Shown here: positions 9,901 to 20,736 of the stretch, piece by piece
How the letters are laid out: the number at the start of each line of letters is the position of its first letter
How positions within the stretch are numbered: position 1 is the stretch's first letter
From: Euglena gracilis
Lineage: Eukaryota > Euglenida > Euglenophyceae > Euglenales
Length of the DNA: 64,000 bases
Assembly: GCA_039621445.1 (NCBI GenBank)
Contig: CP154956.1
Coordinates: 59,529,178-59,593,177, forward strand
Direction: 5' to 3'
Made by a program: the position numbers and the translations under genes
The notes under the pieces: generated by a model
What the model saw: only the letters and a program-made list of their open reading frames with translations
What the model was told of the DNA's origin: nothing
Databases searched by the model: none

Positions 9901-12900
9901 GTTTTTGGGGCCGTTTTTTTTGCCAAAACGTCAATTTTTTCAAAACATCTCAAAGCATCAATACTGTCATAGGAAAAAATAACATCCGGAAAAAATAACA
10001 TCTGGAAAAAATAACATCTGAATAAATAACATCCAGAGAGGCTTGTCAAAAGGCACTTAAAGGTTATCTAGTTCCAGCGCTTCAGTCACCCGGACTGCGC
10101 CATTGTTTAGGTGGAGGGAGTGCAAGGCATTGCAAAAAAAAAAACTGGAGCGCACACCAGACATTTACCTACACCCCCCACGAGTCATTGCCAGTTCCCC
10201 CCCCCCCAGGACCCCCACAGGACAGGGTCCTGGGGGGGGGACCGGCCATAAAGTGCCCCCCCACAACCCACAATTTACCAGTGTGGGCTTAAGGCAGGTG
10301 GGAGGGTCGGACTCCCCCCCGGTCCAGGAGGGGGGGTCGGGCATATATTACAATAACTGGGTGATCCCAACACAAACAAATAGCATCTGGTATGAGAGTA
10401 TCCAGAGCATAACCCATGAAACGGTACATTCCTTACTTCAAAAAGGCAAGGATTGAATGCAAGCTTGATGGACAGCCTCGTCCTTTGGTAATGATTGTCA
10501 CAGTCGTTCGTGTTCTTCATCCCACATCCTATCCACTTTATACATCTTATCTATTTTCGACTTACTTCTGGAGCAAATGAAGAAGAAATAACATCTGACT
10601 AAATAACATCTAAAAGCGGCTTAGATGTTATTTTTTCCGGATGTTATTTTTTCCTATGACAGTATCAAAGGAAGTGTGAGGCGACCAAGGGTGAAGCTGT
10701 TGGAATGCCTTATCCAACGATGCTTTATTTTTCCCCATCTCTTCGTGTAGCCCAAGTTACAGCCATTTTTCGGCCGATTTTTTGCCCATTTCTGGGTTCA
10801 TTTGGGCTGTTTTCGGGTTAAAAAAATTGTTGTTTCCAAATATCTCGGGAATGAAAGAAAATCAAAGGAAATGTCCAGAGACCTAAATAAAGCAAAGCCC
10901 CCAAAACGTCGTATCTAACAGTATTTTGATATCCTTGTAACTCCACGGCTGACCTGAATTATGGCCACGTTAAGGGCCTTTCGCTCCAAATTTGGCTTGT
11001 TTCAACTGTGCCAGTTTTTGGGCAAAAAAATTAAACCTTTCAAAATATCTCCAAAATGGTGACAAAGCAAAGGAAATCACCCAGGGACCCTCTCTCGTGT
11101 AGACGTCCAGGGCCAGCTGCATGCCCGTGTCGGGCCGGGCTGGGCCACCAGCCAGGCCAGGAACAGAGCTCAGCACTGCACAAAACCTGGTTATGAGTCA
11201 GTTAGTGTGTGACCAGACGAGGTCCAAAAATGCCTCCTATTTTTGCATCAGGGGGGTAGCACCAGTTATTTTGGGCAATTTTATGTTTCTTTTTCCAAAA
11301 CCTCATAAGCTGGCACGCCCACCACACCTGTTTTTTCGGCACGCCGCATAATTTTGGCACATTTTTACTCTTGCTTCTTCTTCGTTTTGGTTGTTGAACC
11401 CAGGGGGGGTTAAAAGAATGGTGGGGGTTATAGGGGGCGGGTTTAACGTGTTCACGTGGGCAAATATGTTTGCCACCGCACGTCACATGGCGACATATCC
11501 TGCACGGGAGGACTCTTCCAGTGGTCTGAACGACATCGTCATCCTCTTGTTGGAGCACAACGGATGTGCGGTGCCGGACATCGAGCTGCCATCTCCTGAA
11601 TTGCCACTGGAGGTCCGTACCGTCGAATTCCTGGAGGTCCTTCGGAGGCTGAGCACTCTGCTTCGTGACTCCATTGAGATGGGTGAACCCAAGAGGTGTG
11701 GTGCTGTGCTATAATTTGCATCGTTTTATTTTCTGCAGAAAATGATAAGTGTTTGATAAAGTTGTGTGTGTGTGTGTGGAGGCATTTATGTGTGGATGTC
11801 CATGTGTGCATGTGTGTATGCATCCTTGCATGACTGTTCAGTTTGTAGCTTTGGATATGTGCTTTGGATATGTGCTATGAGGACTGTATTCCCAATCTTT
11901 TCCACCCCACTGACAGGGTTGCTATCTTGCATTATTCAAAGATGGGGTCCAGTGCTACTCACCACAGCATGGGCTTCATCGGCCCCTTTCCTGACTCTGG
12001 GTTTGTTGTTTGCAGTATGGTTCAGAGAAGGGAAAATTGTCCTCTCACAGTACTGGCTTGCTTTTTGCACAGCGTGCTGTAGCTGTGTGGCACTTCCTCC
12101 CAGCGCCGAGCTCCATGCGGACGTGGAGCAGCACCTGCTGCAGGCGGCGGAGGAGAACCGCCGCCTGCAGGAGGAGGTGGTGGCGCTAGGCCACCAGCTG
12201 GAGGGGCTGAAGGCGGCCCTCAGGTATCCAAGGTCGGTACCGTCGGCCGACGTTCCAGTATTTCCTTTGCCCTCCACGTGGACACAGATGGAAGTCACGA
12301 AGCATTTTGGACGCAAATTGCGTAGGTTGACTGCTGGTTTCAAATATAGCTGCCCCCCCTTAATCAGGCTTCCCCAAGGCTGAGATTTCGACCGTTCGAA
12401 CCTTGGCCAAGTACAAAGGACACAGGTTGAGCACTCTTCCAAAAAGGTCTGTTTTTTCAGGATGACAACCCACAGAACTGGGTGGTGAGCCTCTCACGCC
12501 CTTGCGGGTTTGCAGAAGCCATGCCCTTCTGTCCCTCCCACAGTGCACAGCTACTGAGGCGTAGCTCGGTCACTGCCGACGGCAGCGCCGTTCCACGGCC
12601 AGCCTCTGCCATTGCAGCGGCGACGTCAGGGAAGGCGATGCAGCCCGCTGCGACCACAGTGCGGCAGTCGCCCCCCAGCCCCCCAGCATTAGTTTTTCGT
12701 TCGGAGGAGTTGCTATCCAGGTTGGGTGATCTCTGAATGATGAATCGATGCCGCGGGGTGAAGAGAAGTGCGCACCCCCTGCCTGCCGTAGGGGGGGGGG
12801 GGCACTCCGCTAATTTGCATCGCACATTTTCTGCGAAGACCAATTGTTGGTTGGTCGGGCACCCCCCTCGCACCCCAAACTCTGCCGGGGTGTGACTGGG

Positions 12901-14657
12901 AGGCAGGCGGAGCCCAGCGCGGTCAGTCGGGAGGCGGGGTTGTCCCTCACAGTCCCTGCAGCCGTGCCGCTGCCTCCCACCCTGAACACAAATGCCTTCG
13001 GCAGCCTAATAGTTTCAAGGCTGCCTTAGACAGTCTTGAAAGTGCACTGAAGCCAGTCGTGTGGGAGCAGTGCATCAAACGTTCTCAGGGTTACCGGAGT
13101 ATCAATGAGTACTGGGTTCTCTGTTGCTGCTTGCACATTATTTTTCGGGTGGCCAAAATGAAACTGTGGAGCCGGTTTCGGAAGGCGTTCCCGAAATGAA
13201 ACGGTGTTGCTCGCCCAGAGGCGGAAGCGGAGGAGGGGGGTGGAGGTGCCAGGCCGAGCCATCCGGTCCGGCACCCCCCCCCCCAAATAACCTGTAGGGT
13301 GCCAGGTTGTTGGAACCAACTTTTGGCCCTGCCCCCCTGCCAGGTTATTTGGGCCCTTTTTTTCAGGGTCGTAAAGGAACCACGGCAGGAGCATGCGGCC
13401 GGCCCCGCCGCGGCCCCACACCAGCGGGGACGCCGCCGCCGCCGTGCGCGGAGCGGCGCCGCCGGCCGCCAGCCTCGCCCCCCAGCCATCACCGCTGCCG
13501 CCGCCCCCCGCGTCGTTCTCGGCCACGATGCAGCTGGTCTCGGACGTGGCGGACAAGGTAACCACCGTGGTGGGGTTCGGCGCGCTGAGGGGGGTTGGGG
13601 CAATCTGGAGGGAGCTGGGGCATGACGTTGTTGGTTGAATGTCATCCTCGCTGGCTTTTGGTCAGCAGCATTTTTCTGGCAGAAGTCACCAGAAAACCGC
13701 GGTGCAGAGAACCGGAAGATGGCATTTCTGGCTGTATTTATTTCAGTTCACCATTCCCCGATGAAAATGGGCAAGTTCCTTTTTCCTTGGCAGTATTTTA
13801 GGTTGGACGAGAGGCTTTTTTTTTCCAAGGCAGTGCACACCTCGAAGGGACAGGGTACTTCGGGCAGAAAGAGGTTTCTTTTGTTGCTCATTTCCAACCC
13901 CAATGCATGCTTTCCCTGACAGGCTTAGCGCAGACTCTTGGATATCAGAGCCTGGCAATTTTCCCCGATTCTACCCCTTGACATTAATACTGTATTTGTT
14001 TGTTTAAACAACACCGGCTTAACTCGCATTTACGCATCTTTGTGTCAGCGTGCGCATTTTGCGCACACCAGCACATTTTTAATTTTGGGGTTAGGTGTCC
14101 AGGTTTTTGAACTGCCTGTGGCACCCCAGCCCTCCAAATTGTTGATTTTCACAATTTTCCGGTGATGACACCAGAATGGTGCGAACTTGAAATGTTTTTG
14201 AAACTCCAAAACCAGTCGGCAATTTGCGAAACCCCCTGGACTGATTTGGATGACAATATATCCCCTTTTGTTAATTGGAAAAAAAACGTTGCAGGTGGCG
14301 CACATAGTGCCTTCCTGCACCATGTGGGGGGAGTCAGTTTTGGGTCTGCATTGAGTCCGACCTGGGCAAATGTCTGTTCAAACTTAAATGTCCGTTTTTG
14401 CCCCCGGCAACTTCAGCACCGGGGAATCGTCCCCCCCCCCTTGCCATGTGGCGGGGCGTTTTGGGGTTCAAACCCCCGCGGCGCGCCTTCCGCAGAGCGC
14501 GGACCCGAAGCTCCACGCGCTGGTGGCGGAGGCGCAGCAGCTGGCGCGGGACAGCGCGGCCGCCACCATGCGGGGCGTCGTGACGCTGGTCCGGGCCCGC
14601 CGGCGGGGCAGCGAGGCTGCCTCCCGGGCCCTGCGGGAGTGGCGGCCAGGGAGCCCG
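6932..14657 (+). CDS. Unidentified multi-exon gene with a coiled-coil segment
   Basis: Likely exons, each with AG before and GT after, are 6932-7266 (Ala/Pro-rich, then Lys/Ala-rich), 7934-8034 (Lys-rich, KEVLAKPSKGALKAPKATD), about 9136-9250 (MKELSGSFSSEAS), 11111-11196, 11522-11695 (LNDIVILLLEHNG, FLEVLRRLSTLLRDSIEMG), 12104-12223 (coiled coil, EENRRLQEEVVALGHQLEG), 12544-12691 (Ser/Pro/Ala-rich), about 13392-13557 and 14496-14657 (LHALVAEAQQLARDSAAATM). Phases agree at most junctions: 7266/7934 phase 0, then 2, 0, 2, 2, 2, 0; 13557/14496 is also phase 0. The join between 12691 and 13392 does not agree in phase, so an exon is missing or two genes are merged. Third positions are strongly GC-rich in these frames. 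I do not recognise the family; the basic start and helical middle fit a structural or cytoskeletal protein, but this is only a guess. Start and stop are not located. Confidence 0.5.
7376..7750. mobile_element. TIR element of the AAATAACGGGGC family
   Basis: The left end TAACCCCCCCCAAATAATGG is mirrored at the right end by GCCCCGTTATTTGGGGGG (about 7727-7745). Inside, two diverged copies of a box reading GTTATTGGAACCATCTTTTT and CTGCCCCGTTATTTGGGCAC face the same way. No ORF. Related pieces occur near 13266, 35128 and 39065. It sits in an intron of the unidentified gene. Confidence 0.65.
8310..8519 (+). CDS. Possible exon ending in a stop, unidentified
   Basis: The + frame reads LLAEVLEPEAVGHKGPELDD and continues Ser/Thr/Pro-rich to a TAG at 8517-8519 with GC-rich third positions. 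It could be an alternative last exon of the surrounding gene. No splice acceptor is convincing and the opposite strand is also open, so this is tentative. Confidence 0.2.
8527..8996. mobile_element. TIR-like element of the CCCCCAAAATAAGACC type
   Basis: The left end AAACCCCCCCAAAATAGGAC is mirrored on the right by repeated GGTCTTATTTTGGGGGG boxes near 8590-8620, 8890-8920 and 8957-8985. Internal hairpin motifs of GGCGC-TTC type occur near 8690 and 8827. A relative of one end lies near 36440-36520. No coding capacity. Confidence 0.5.
9040..9096. repeat. Alternating purine-pyrimidine tract
   Basis: About 55 bp of nearly strict CG/CA/TG/TA alternation (CGCGCGCACGTGTACATGTA onward), the kind of sequence able to adopt Z-DNA. 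It directly precedes a candidate exon. Confidence 0.6.
9961..10665. mobile_element. 705-bp element with perfect 43-bp terminal inverted repeats
   Basis: The first 43 bases (starting ATACTGTCATAGGAAAAAAT) match the inverted last 43 bases at 10623-10665 without a mismatch. Each end contains tandem copies of an ATAACATCYGGAAAAA box. If the element is taken to start at CTGTCAT and end at ATGACAG it is flanked by TA on both sides, as in Tc1/mariner-type MITEs. The interior contains a C/G hairpin near 10199-10240 and no ORF above background. Perfect TIRs imply a recent insertion. It lies in an intron of the unidentified gene. Confidence 0.85.
10199..10240. repeat. C-run/G-run hairpin
   Basis: A C-run followed by AGGACC is mirrored by GGTCCT followed by a G-run after a short loop, giving a stem of about 14 bp inside the 705-bp TIR element. 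Confidence 0.65.
11763..11830. repeat. TG-rich microsatellite
   Basis: Runs of TG with interruptions (TGTGTGTGTGTGTG then GCATGTGTGTATGCAT) immediately downstream of the 11522-11695 exon. Confidence 0.7.
13266..13365. repeat. AAATAACGGGGC-family fragment
   Basis: CCCCCCCCAAATAACC at the left and CCAGGTTATTTGGGCCC at the right form inverted ends around GTTGGAACCAACTTTTGG, the same box order as in the 7376-7750 element. It ends just before the acceptor region of the 13392 exon. Confidence 0.55.
13558..14495. other. Intron without recognisable content
   Basis: AT-richer DNA between the 13557 and 14496 exons. I see no repeat family copy and no exon-like frame. Confidence 0.4.
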
Positions 14658-14674
14658 GTTGTTGGTTTCTTTTA

Positions 14675-15028
14675 CCCTCCCCCCCCCTTGTCGTACGACC
14701 ACCCCACTATAACGACCGCCCCCCGGTCGCAGGTTGCAGGTCAGGACCAAAATAAAGAGACTGGCTTTTTGAGGTTGTATGAAGATGCATCCATGTGTGC
14801 CGCCTTTTTCAAGGCACTTTCTGTGTTCCCCACCGGCACCCATGTTTTGTACACCCGTAGCGATGGCTCGAAAGCCTCCGCAGTTGCACAAGGTCCTTCG
14901 GCGCACCCATGACGACAGTTCGGTCCTCGTTGGTATCGGTCAATACTGTGAACAACAACCGCCCCCACTATAATGACCACCCCCCGCAGGTTGCAGGTAC
15001 CCGGTCGTATGACAAAGGGGGGGGGAGG
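14675..15028. mobile_element. TA-flanked TIR element, copy 1 (TTGTCGTACGACC family)
   Basis: Left end CCCTCCCCCCCCCTTGTCGT and right end (GTCGTATGACAAAGGGGGGG then GGAGG) are inverted copies over about 28 bp, flanked by TA on each side. Just inside both ends lies a direct copy of an ATAACGACC... GGTTGCAGGT box. The interior carries GATGGCTCGAAAGCCTCCGC. A second copy is at 40101-40502. No ORF for a transposase, so it is non-autonomous. It begins 17 bp after the GT that would end the 14496-14657 exon. Confidence 0.8.
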
Positions 15029-15120
15029 TAATGTCGGCTGGGCCGCCTCGCCGCCTCAGGGAGGAGGGGTGGGTGGGTGGGTTGCCAGCTGACCCCATTG
15101 AGGGCCAGAGGGATGGGAGT

Positions 15121-15293
15121 TCTGACGGATAATTTGGGTGGATGGGCGATGGTCAAGGAATCATTTTTTTCTCCGATGTCGACCTGTTTTTGCTGAGAAA
15201 TTCCAAATTATTTGTCATTTTTCTTGTGGCTTTTAAGTTGAATGTGCTGGAACAGAGGGTGATTTTTATTTATTTGCTTAAGAACTGCCCTGG
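15121..15293 (+). repeat. GGACCGCC-family element, partial copy 2
   Basis: Only the right half is present: GGGTGGATGGGCGATGGTCA, GATGTCGACCTGTTTTTGCT, TTGAATGTGCTGGAACAG and GCTTAAGAACTGCCCTGG in the family order. Confidence 0.65.
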
Positions 15294-16162
15294 GTTTGCC
15301 AACTGAACCCTGATGTCAGCAGCGGCGGCTGTTGTTGATGGAGCGGCGGCGACAAATCCTGGGTGTGCCACCAAGCCAGTCGGGGGGTGGTGTTCAACTC
15401 CAACCCCAAACATTTTCTTCACTACTCCTGATTTTCCATTGTTTCGCCAAATGCAGGTTTGCCCGGGCACTCTTACTCCATTGCTGCCTCGGGGCTAGAA
15501 AACTCCCCTGGCGTCTCTCTCCCAACTTCTGGTTCTGTCACAGCAATCTAGATTGCAATTCCCGCCCCTCAGTTCTCAGTGCTCCGCTTTGGCCAACCAC
15601 AGTGCAAGAGAATGGCAGGCCAAGTCCATCACCACTCCTTCAAGGCACCATGGAGCCCACCTTCAGCCCATTTCCGCCCTCTTTTGGTTCTCTTGGCACC
15701 TGTGGTGTCAGCCATTCATTGATGTCCATCTGCCTGCCTTCAGACCTGAAACAGGTTGAGAAGTTGCCCGATGGAGAGGTTTTTCCTCCTGTTGGCTGGT
15801 TGGCTGCACCCCTCCCCTCTCCTCGGGGTGGAGCCTCCTGCAGCTTGTGCGACGCTCTGGTTCACTCACTCGTTCTGCTTTGTTCAAATTCGGGCTCTCC
15901 AACATCAAAACTGCACTGAATTGGCTTTCCTGCAATTGCGATTTTGGTGAGTTCAGCTCGACCCAAGGCCTACCCCATTCCCAGTCGGGTGGGAGCCACT
16001 CAGCTGGCTACCTTTTTCAGCCAGTCCAAATTTGAGCCAGACCCTCAACCATGCCCCAGGTCAGTGAGCCAATGGAGCATGCGTGTCTGAATACCCTGAA
16101 TGGAGCATGCGTGTCTGGTCAGCGGGGCTGCTGCCGGGCATCGCCGCCCCTCCCCTTCGCAG
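15294..16162. other. Unassigned stretch with weak exon-like frames
   Basis: Several + frames stay open for 100-190 codons between 15330 and 15940, but composition is mixed and no splice-bounded, phase-consistent exon could be argued. I leave them uncalled. Confidence 0.3.
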
Positions 16163-16255
16163 CGAGCACGTACCGGGTGCTGGCGCAGACCATGGTGTCG
16201 CTGGTCGGCGATGGGGATGGCGGCTTCCGGGGGCCCCTCCAGCTCCGGCTGGAAA
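16163..16255 (+). CDS. Possible exon, unidentified
   Basis: After a pyrimidine-rich CCTCCCCTTCGCAG the + frame reads STYRVLAQTMVSLVGDGDGG and continues GC3-rich into LQLRLEK. A donor is not clear. It may be a further exon of the upstream gene, but the phase does not match the 14657 end, so a missing exon would be needed. Confidence 0.3.
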
Positions 16256-17013
16256 AGGCCACTGGGGTGGCCATTCCGTCAGCGAGTGACCAGGGATGCG
16301 CCAATGCAGCGTTGCAACCGCTGGCCGGAATTGCATGATTTTCAACCTGAAGTTGTTTGGTGCTGTTTAAACCACAAGACTTCCGGCTCCAGGGCCAGAG
16401 AAGGGAGGTCCATTCCCACTCCTCTCCGGGCCCAAGTTTGACTTTTTTGGTATTTTCTGGGTCGCTGGGTGGTAGCGCTTTTCACCTCAGAAGGATGTGT
16501 ATGATGGACAAAAGTGGTTCAAAATGGAACTGCCAGAAATTTTGGTCTGTAAACTGTCATCATCCATGATTGCCTGATTTTTTCACAGATACATTCCATT
16601 TTTTTTTCGGACAATGTCCAGGTCTACCCAGGAAACTCCTGCGGGGGGCAGCAAAGATAAACTGGTCTGTTCTGCAAATCTTGACGAGGCGTTGCTGATT
16701 GATCTTTGAGGTGGTCCAATTTCACAATTGTTTATGTTTGTCTGTACGAATGGACAGGAAGGACGAGGCAAAAAATGAGCCAAAAAAGCTTTGCAAATTC
16801 AGATGTATATATATATGTATGTATGTATGTATGTCTGTATGTGTGTACAGGTTGCCGTCACTTGCTACAACGTGAGCGCATGCGTGCACACATCCACACA
16901 CCCCAAATGTAAAAACCCCACTACTAAGTTGTACATGTGAAACTGCCATTTTTTGACAAATTTGTCCGAAAGAGATCATTCTGTAGGGTGGATTTTGGGT
17001 CATTTTGGTGGTC
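16256..17013. other. Non-coding stretch with a TATG microsatellite
   Basis: No exon-like frame. A TA/TATG tract (about 16805-16850) is the only notable feature. Confidence 0.5.
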
Positions 17014-17316
17014 AGGGCGGTCCTTAAGGGACAGGAAAGTTGTTTTTTTTTATTTCCTTAAGGACCGCCTCCCTTTCGGCCAAAGGGCCAGACTGGGACT
17101 TGAACGGGTGCAAAAATTAAACAGTCAAAATAAACCAGTTTTTGATGATTTGGGTGGATGGACGATGGTCCAAGGGTGCCACGAATCAGTTTTTTTCCTG
17201 ATGTCCACCTGTTCTCGCTGAAAAATGCCAATTTTTTTGCCCATTTTCCTGTATATATTTCGCTGAGTGTGTTGGGACAACGGAGTTTTTTTTTTTATTT
17301 GCTTAAGGACCACTCT
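17014..17316 (+). repeat. GGACCGCC-family element, copy 3, both termini visible
   Basis: AGGGCGGTCCTTAAGGGAC at the left is the inverse of GCTTAAGGACCACTCT at the right, so the family has terminal inverted repeats. Between them the usual boxes occur in order: GGACCGCC, GGCCAAAGGGCCAG, GATGGTCCAAGGGTGCCA, CTGATGTCCACCTGTT and GTGTTGGGACAACGG. Confidence 0.8.
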
Positions 17317-17970
17317 GTTGGTGGTTCTTAAGCAAGATAAGTCAATGGTCCACATTTGACTTAAAACTTCCCTCCGCTTCTCAACCACCCTGCAGCACAA
17401 ACCAGACCCACCAACACCAGGGGTTTACAAGTGGGTGGGATAATGCCCCTTTGATTTTGTCTGAGAGGCTGTCAATACGTTGCTTTATATCATACAACCA
17501 TTTAGTCACTGGCCGACCCCCCCCCCTAGGAGGGAGGGGGTGACTGACTGGTTTTTGGCCCAAACCCCTCCCCCCTCGGGGGGGCAGCAAAAAAAAAAAA
17601 CGCCAAAGTGATCCGGTGCCGAAGGAAGCCGGTGCAAATTTATGGGGAAAGTTTTCTCAACGTTTGTGGGCAATTTCCCCTGGATCTCAGAGTGGCCCGC
17701 CCTCCCCGCCAGGTGTGACTGAAGTGACCCCCCCCCCTGGTGGGGTGGGTAATTGCATGCTCATCCTGAATAAGTGAAGGAATCTGTATATGGGTGGACA
17801 CAAATACAGATGAATAAATGTCAGGGCTTTATTTGTGGGAGCCCACCCTAGGGTCGATTTTGACAAAATAGGGTCTGGGTCAAGCTTTAGGCTTACCGTT
17901 TGACCTCCCTTTGAGGTTACTGTCTGGCCTACATTGGGCATGACGTGTTTAGGCCTCAGGCCTGATGGCC

Positions 17971-18345
17971 CCCACTCCGAATAATACCCCCCTGGGGTAT
18001 TTTTTTTTCGCTCAAACTCCGGCCCGAGGGGGGGGGGTATTATTTGGGGGGGGGGTAATAGTACCCAAAATCGAAGTCCCGTAGGACCCAGAATAGCACC
18101 CAAAACCCCCCCTTTGGGGTCATTTTTTTTAACTTTATCATGAAATTTAGCATTTTTGGAGGCCAGGATCCAGAAAAATCAACTTTTTTCGTAATTTGTT
18201 TCACAGATTGTGATTTTTACCCACATTTTCAGGTCAAAATCAGGCCGTTGGCCCGAAATTGGGGGGGGGGTATTAACCCAGTCGCCGAAGTCGGACCCCG
18301 AGGGGGGGGGATACTATTTGAGGGGGTATTATTTGGGGGGAGGGT
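17971..18345. mobile_element. TIR-like element with AATAATACCCCC ends
   Basis: CCGAATAATACCCCCCTGGG near 17977 is mirrored by GGGGGTATTATTTGGGGGG, present near 18034-18050 and again near 18322-18340. Two nested right ends suggest a composite or internally duplicated element. No coding capacity. Confidence 0.45.
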
Positions 18346-18449
18346 TTACTAACCTTTTCCATCAATCACCCAAAATCAACCCTGCAGAGTTCACACAAGC
18401 AAGATAAATGCAAGCAAAATGCCCCCCCAAAGGCCGGCCCTGACCCCAG

Positions 18450-20729
18450 AGACCCCCGGTGGGACTTCGGCCTCACGCGGCCAAACGCACCGGCGCCCAC
18501 CCTCGCCCGCTTCTTCACCTCGCCCCCCCGCAGCGCCCTCTTCCTGCGGTTCGGCTCCCCCGTCTTCGGCCCGGTGTCCCGAGCGTCCCATTGCTGGTTC
18601 CCCTCCGACGCTCGGCCCAGGGTGCCCCCCCCTCTCGCAGTGGGCAGTGGGTCGGCCTCGGCCGCCAACCTCCGCCTGGCAGCACGCCGTCCACCCCTTC
18701 GCCCAGCGCTTGGCCTCCCCCTTTGCCGCCCAAGAGACCGTTCACAGGAGGGGAGCCGTTGGGTGGCCAGTGGGACTATTTTTGGGTTCTTAAGGACGGA
18801 GGGTGACAACCTTAACACACCTCGGAGCTCACAAGCCGATGGTTTCTTGTTTCTTGAGGCACAGCAAAATCGCTGATTCCCATCCAATCTGACGCGAGGC
18901 AGGGGGGTCCATATCGGGACAGGATGCTTTTTTTTTACGGACCGTCCCTCACAATCGCCCTTCGCCAAAAAAAAAGGGCCGGCCAACAGCCAACGGCCAG
19001 TCTGGGCACAAACGGGGTGGAAGATGAAAACTCGAAAAAAAAATTGATGTTTCGGGTGGTTGATTTTTTTACGTTTAAGGACCGGCCTGACATGAGGCTC
19101 ATTTGTGGGCTGAGGTCCGCAGTGGAACTGAGCTCTTGCCCATGGCCGGCAGTCCCCCAACCCCCTGCTCTCTGCCCCCATCGCAGACTCCCCCGACCAG
19201 GTAGTGTTCCTCAAGCACCACAGGATGTTCCCCCACTTGTACCCTCTCCCCCGAGTTAATCAATCAAAAAGAACAATTCACAACGTGAAGAAGACTGAAG
19301 AGGCTCGGCTCGCAGGCTGCTTTTTTGAGCTGCAAGACCACGCAACTAATTTAATTGTCGAAAATTGTGTAACCAACCATCATGCAAAGAATGCTATCCT
19401 TGATGCATTTTTTGCCCAAATGTGTTTGTGGGGGAGTTTGGGGTCATTTTGGAAGGTCGATTTGAGAGGTCATTTGTGACCACCAATTCTTTGGATCCCC
19501 CATCGGCCGACTGACCAAGTCAGAGCCCACCAACCAGGGTTTATACTTCTACGCAACAGTCACCTGAGGACATAATTTGGGCAGCCAAAACGGGACCTGA
19601 AAGAGGGCTCGGGCCATTTGTGGCTCGTTGCACTCTTTGAGGAGATCGATGCCCGGGGGATTGGTTGCCCCCCCCCCCCCGAAGGAGTCACAGAAAACCC
19701 ACCTGACTCTGGCCGCCGCACTCCTGCTTCCCCATCTCCCCGCGCTCCATTCGACGTCCCTCTTGACCGCAGCCCAGCGCAGCCACACCTGCCCCCACCC
19801 GCGTCCCAACCATGGATTCACCCAACCCCGGTGAGACCCCCCCAGGGGTTCCAGAGCTGGAGGTGGCTGGATGCTGCCCCCCCCCCTGCGCAGGGGCACC
19901 CATGTTGAGATTGGCCCGGCCAAAAGCCAGACCCAAAAAAATCTTCTGGAGAATCTTGGGCCTAAGTTGGTCGACCTGGGGGGGGCATTATTTTTTAAGG
20001 CATATTATTTATAATATCAGGTGGAAGACTTTTTTAAAGTTTTTTTTAAAAAAATTAAGGCATTTTTTTAATTTATAAGGCGTCTATTTCTCGTCCTGGC
20101 ATTGAACGGGGTCCAAAATCAAAAAAAAAGGTCGAACGCCCACTTTTTTTAAAGCAGAAAATGTTCCAGCGATGCCAGAAGTCATTTTCCCCCCGGAGTT
20201 GGCTTGTTTTTGCCAAAGATTTGCAACTTCATTTTCGGCTCGAATTTCGAAAAATTTTACAAAAAAATTTTTAGATATTTTTTTTACGGTTTATAGGGTT
20301 TTTTAAGGCGTTTTTTGAAGTTTTTTAAACATTTTTCAAGGCGCCTTAAAAAACCCTCTCGTCCAGGTTTCAAAGGTGGGCGAGTGGGATTGGACCAGGG
20401 GAAGTGCCCCCCTCCCACGCGAGGGGGGCCGCCAAGTGAACCTCTGGTCCAAACCGCCGCCACAGCCGCTCTCCCGGCGGGGCCCGCCCCCGTCCCCCGC
20501 CCCGCCGCCCCCCACCCCGCCGCCCCCCGCGACCTCCGACCTGCCCCCGCCGCCCTTCTCCCTGTGCCGCGCGACGGACCCCGCCGGCCGCGGCCCCGGC
20601 GGCGCACCGCGCCAGCCCCCAAAGGGCGACCGCGACCCCCCGCGCCGCAGTCTGCCCTCCGCCGGGGCGGCCACCGCACTCCCCCCGCTGGGCCAGCCGA
20701 AGGACCGTTGCCCCACCCCGTTTGCTCAG
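18450..20729 (+). CDS. GC-rich exons of an unidentified gene
   Basis: Exon-like pieces on the + strand are 18450-18621 (core DPRWDFGLTRPNAPAPTLAR and RSALFLRFGSPVFGP), 18641 to about 18740 (WQHAVHPFAQRLASPFAAQE), 19187-19254 (SPDQVVFLKHHRMFPHLYPL), possibly about 19698-19830 before a strong GTGAGA donor (Pro-rich), and about 20440-20729 before CAG/GTCGGT (very Pro-rich). Third positions are almost all G or C in these frames. The first two pieces are out of frame with each other and joined only if the 19 nt at 18622-18640 are removed. I do not recognise the protein; start, stop and several junctions are unknown, and more than one gene could be involved. Confidence 0.35.
18622..18640 (+). other. 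Possible 19-nt intron or C-run indel
   Basis: The segment reads GTGCCCCCCCCTCTCGCAG, begins with GT and ends with CAG. Removing it joins AGG to TGG in phase 0 and keeps a protein-like frame. A single miscounted C would restore the frame as well, so an assembly or polymerase-slippage error is an equally simple explanation. Confidence 0.3.
18920..19093 (+). repeat. GGACCGCC-family element, internally deleted copy 4
   Basis: T-run, ACGGACCGTCCCTC, GGGCCGGCCAACAGCCAACG, CAAACGGGGTGGAAGATG, TTTCGGGTGGTTGATT and finally TTTAAGGACCGGCC. The middle-right boxes are missing. Confidence 0.6.
20083..20250 (+). repeat. GGACCGCC-family element, degraded copy 5
   Basis: Contains CATTGAACGGGGTCCAAAAT, GCGATGCCAGAAGTCATTTT and TTGGCTTGTTTTTGCCAAAG in family order; termini are not clear and the flanks are TTTTTTAAAA-rich. 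Confidence 0.5.
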
Positions 20730-20736
20730 GTCGGTC

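Noticed and set aside
18366-19214. Long minus-strand ORF of 282 codons
   Set aside because: It runs through a GGACCGCC-family element and antisense of GC3-rich + strand frames; GC-rich exons often leave the opposite strand open.
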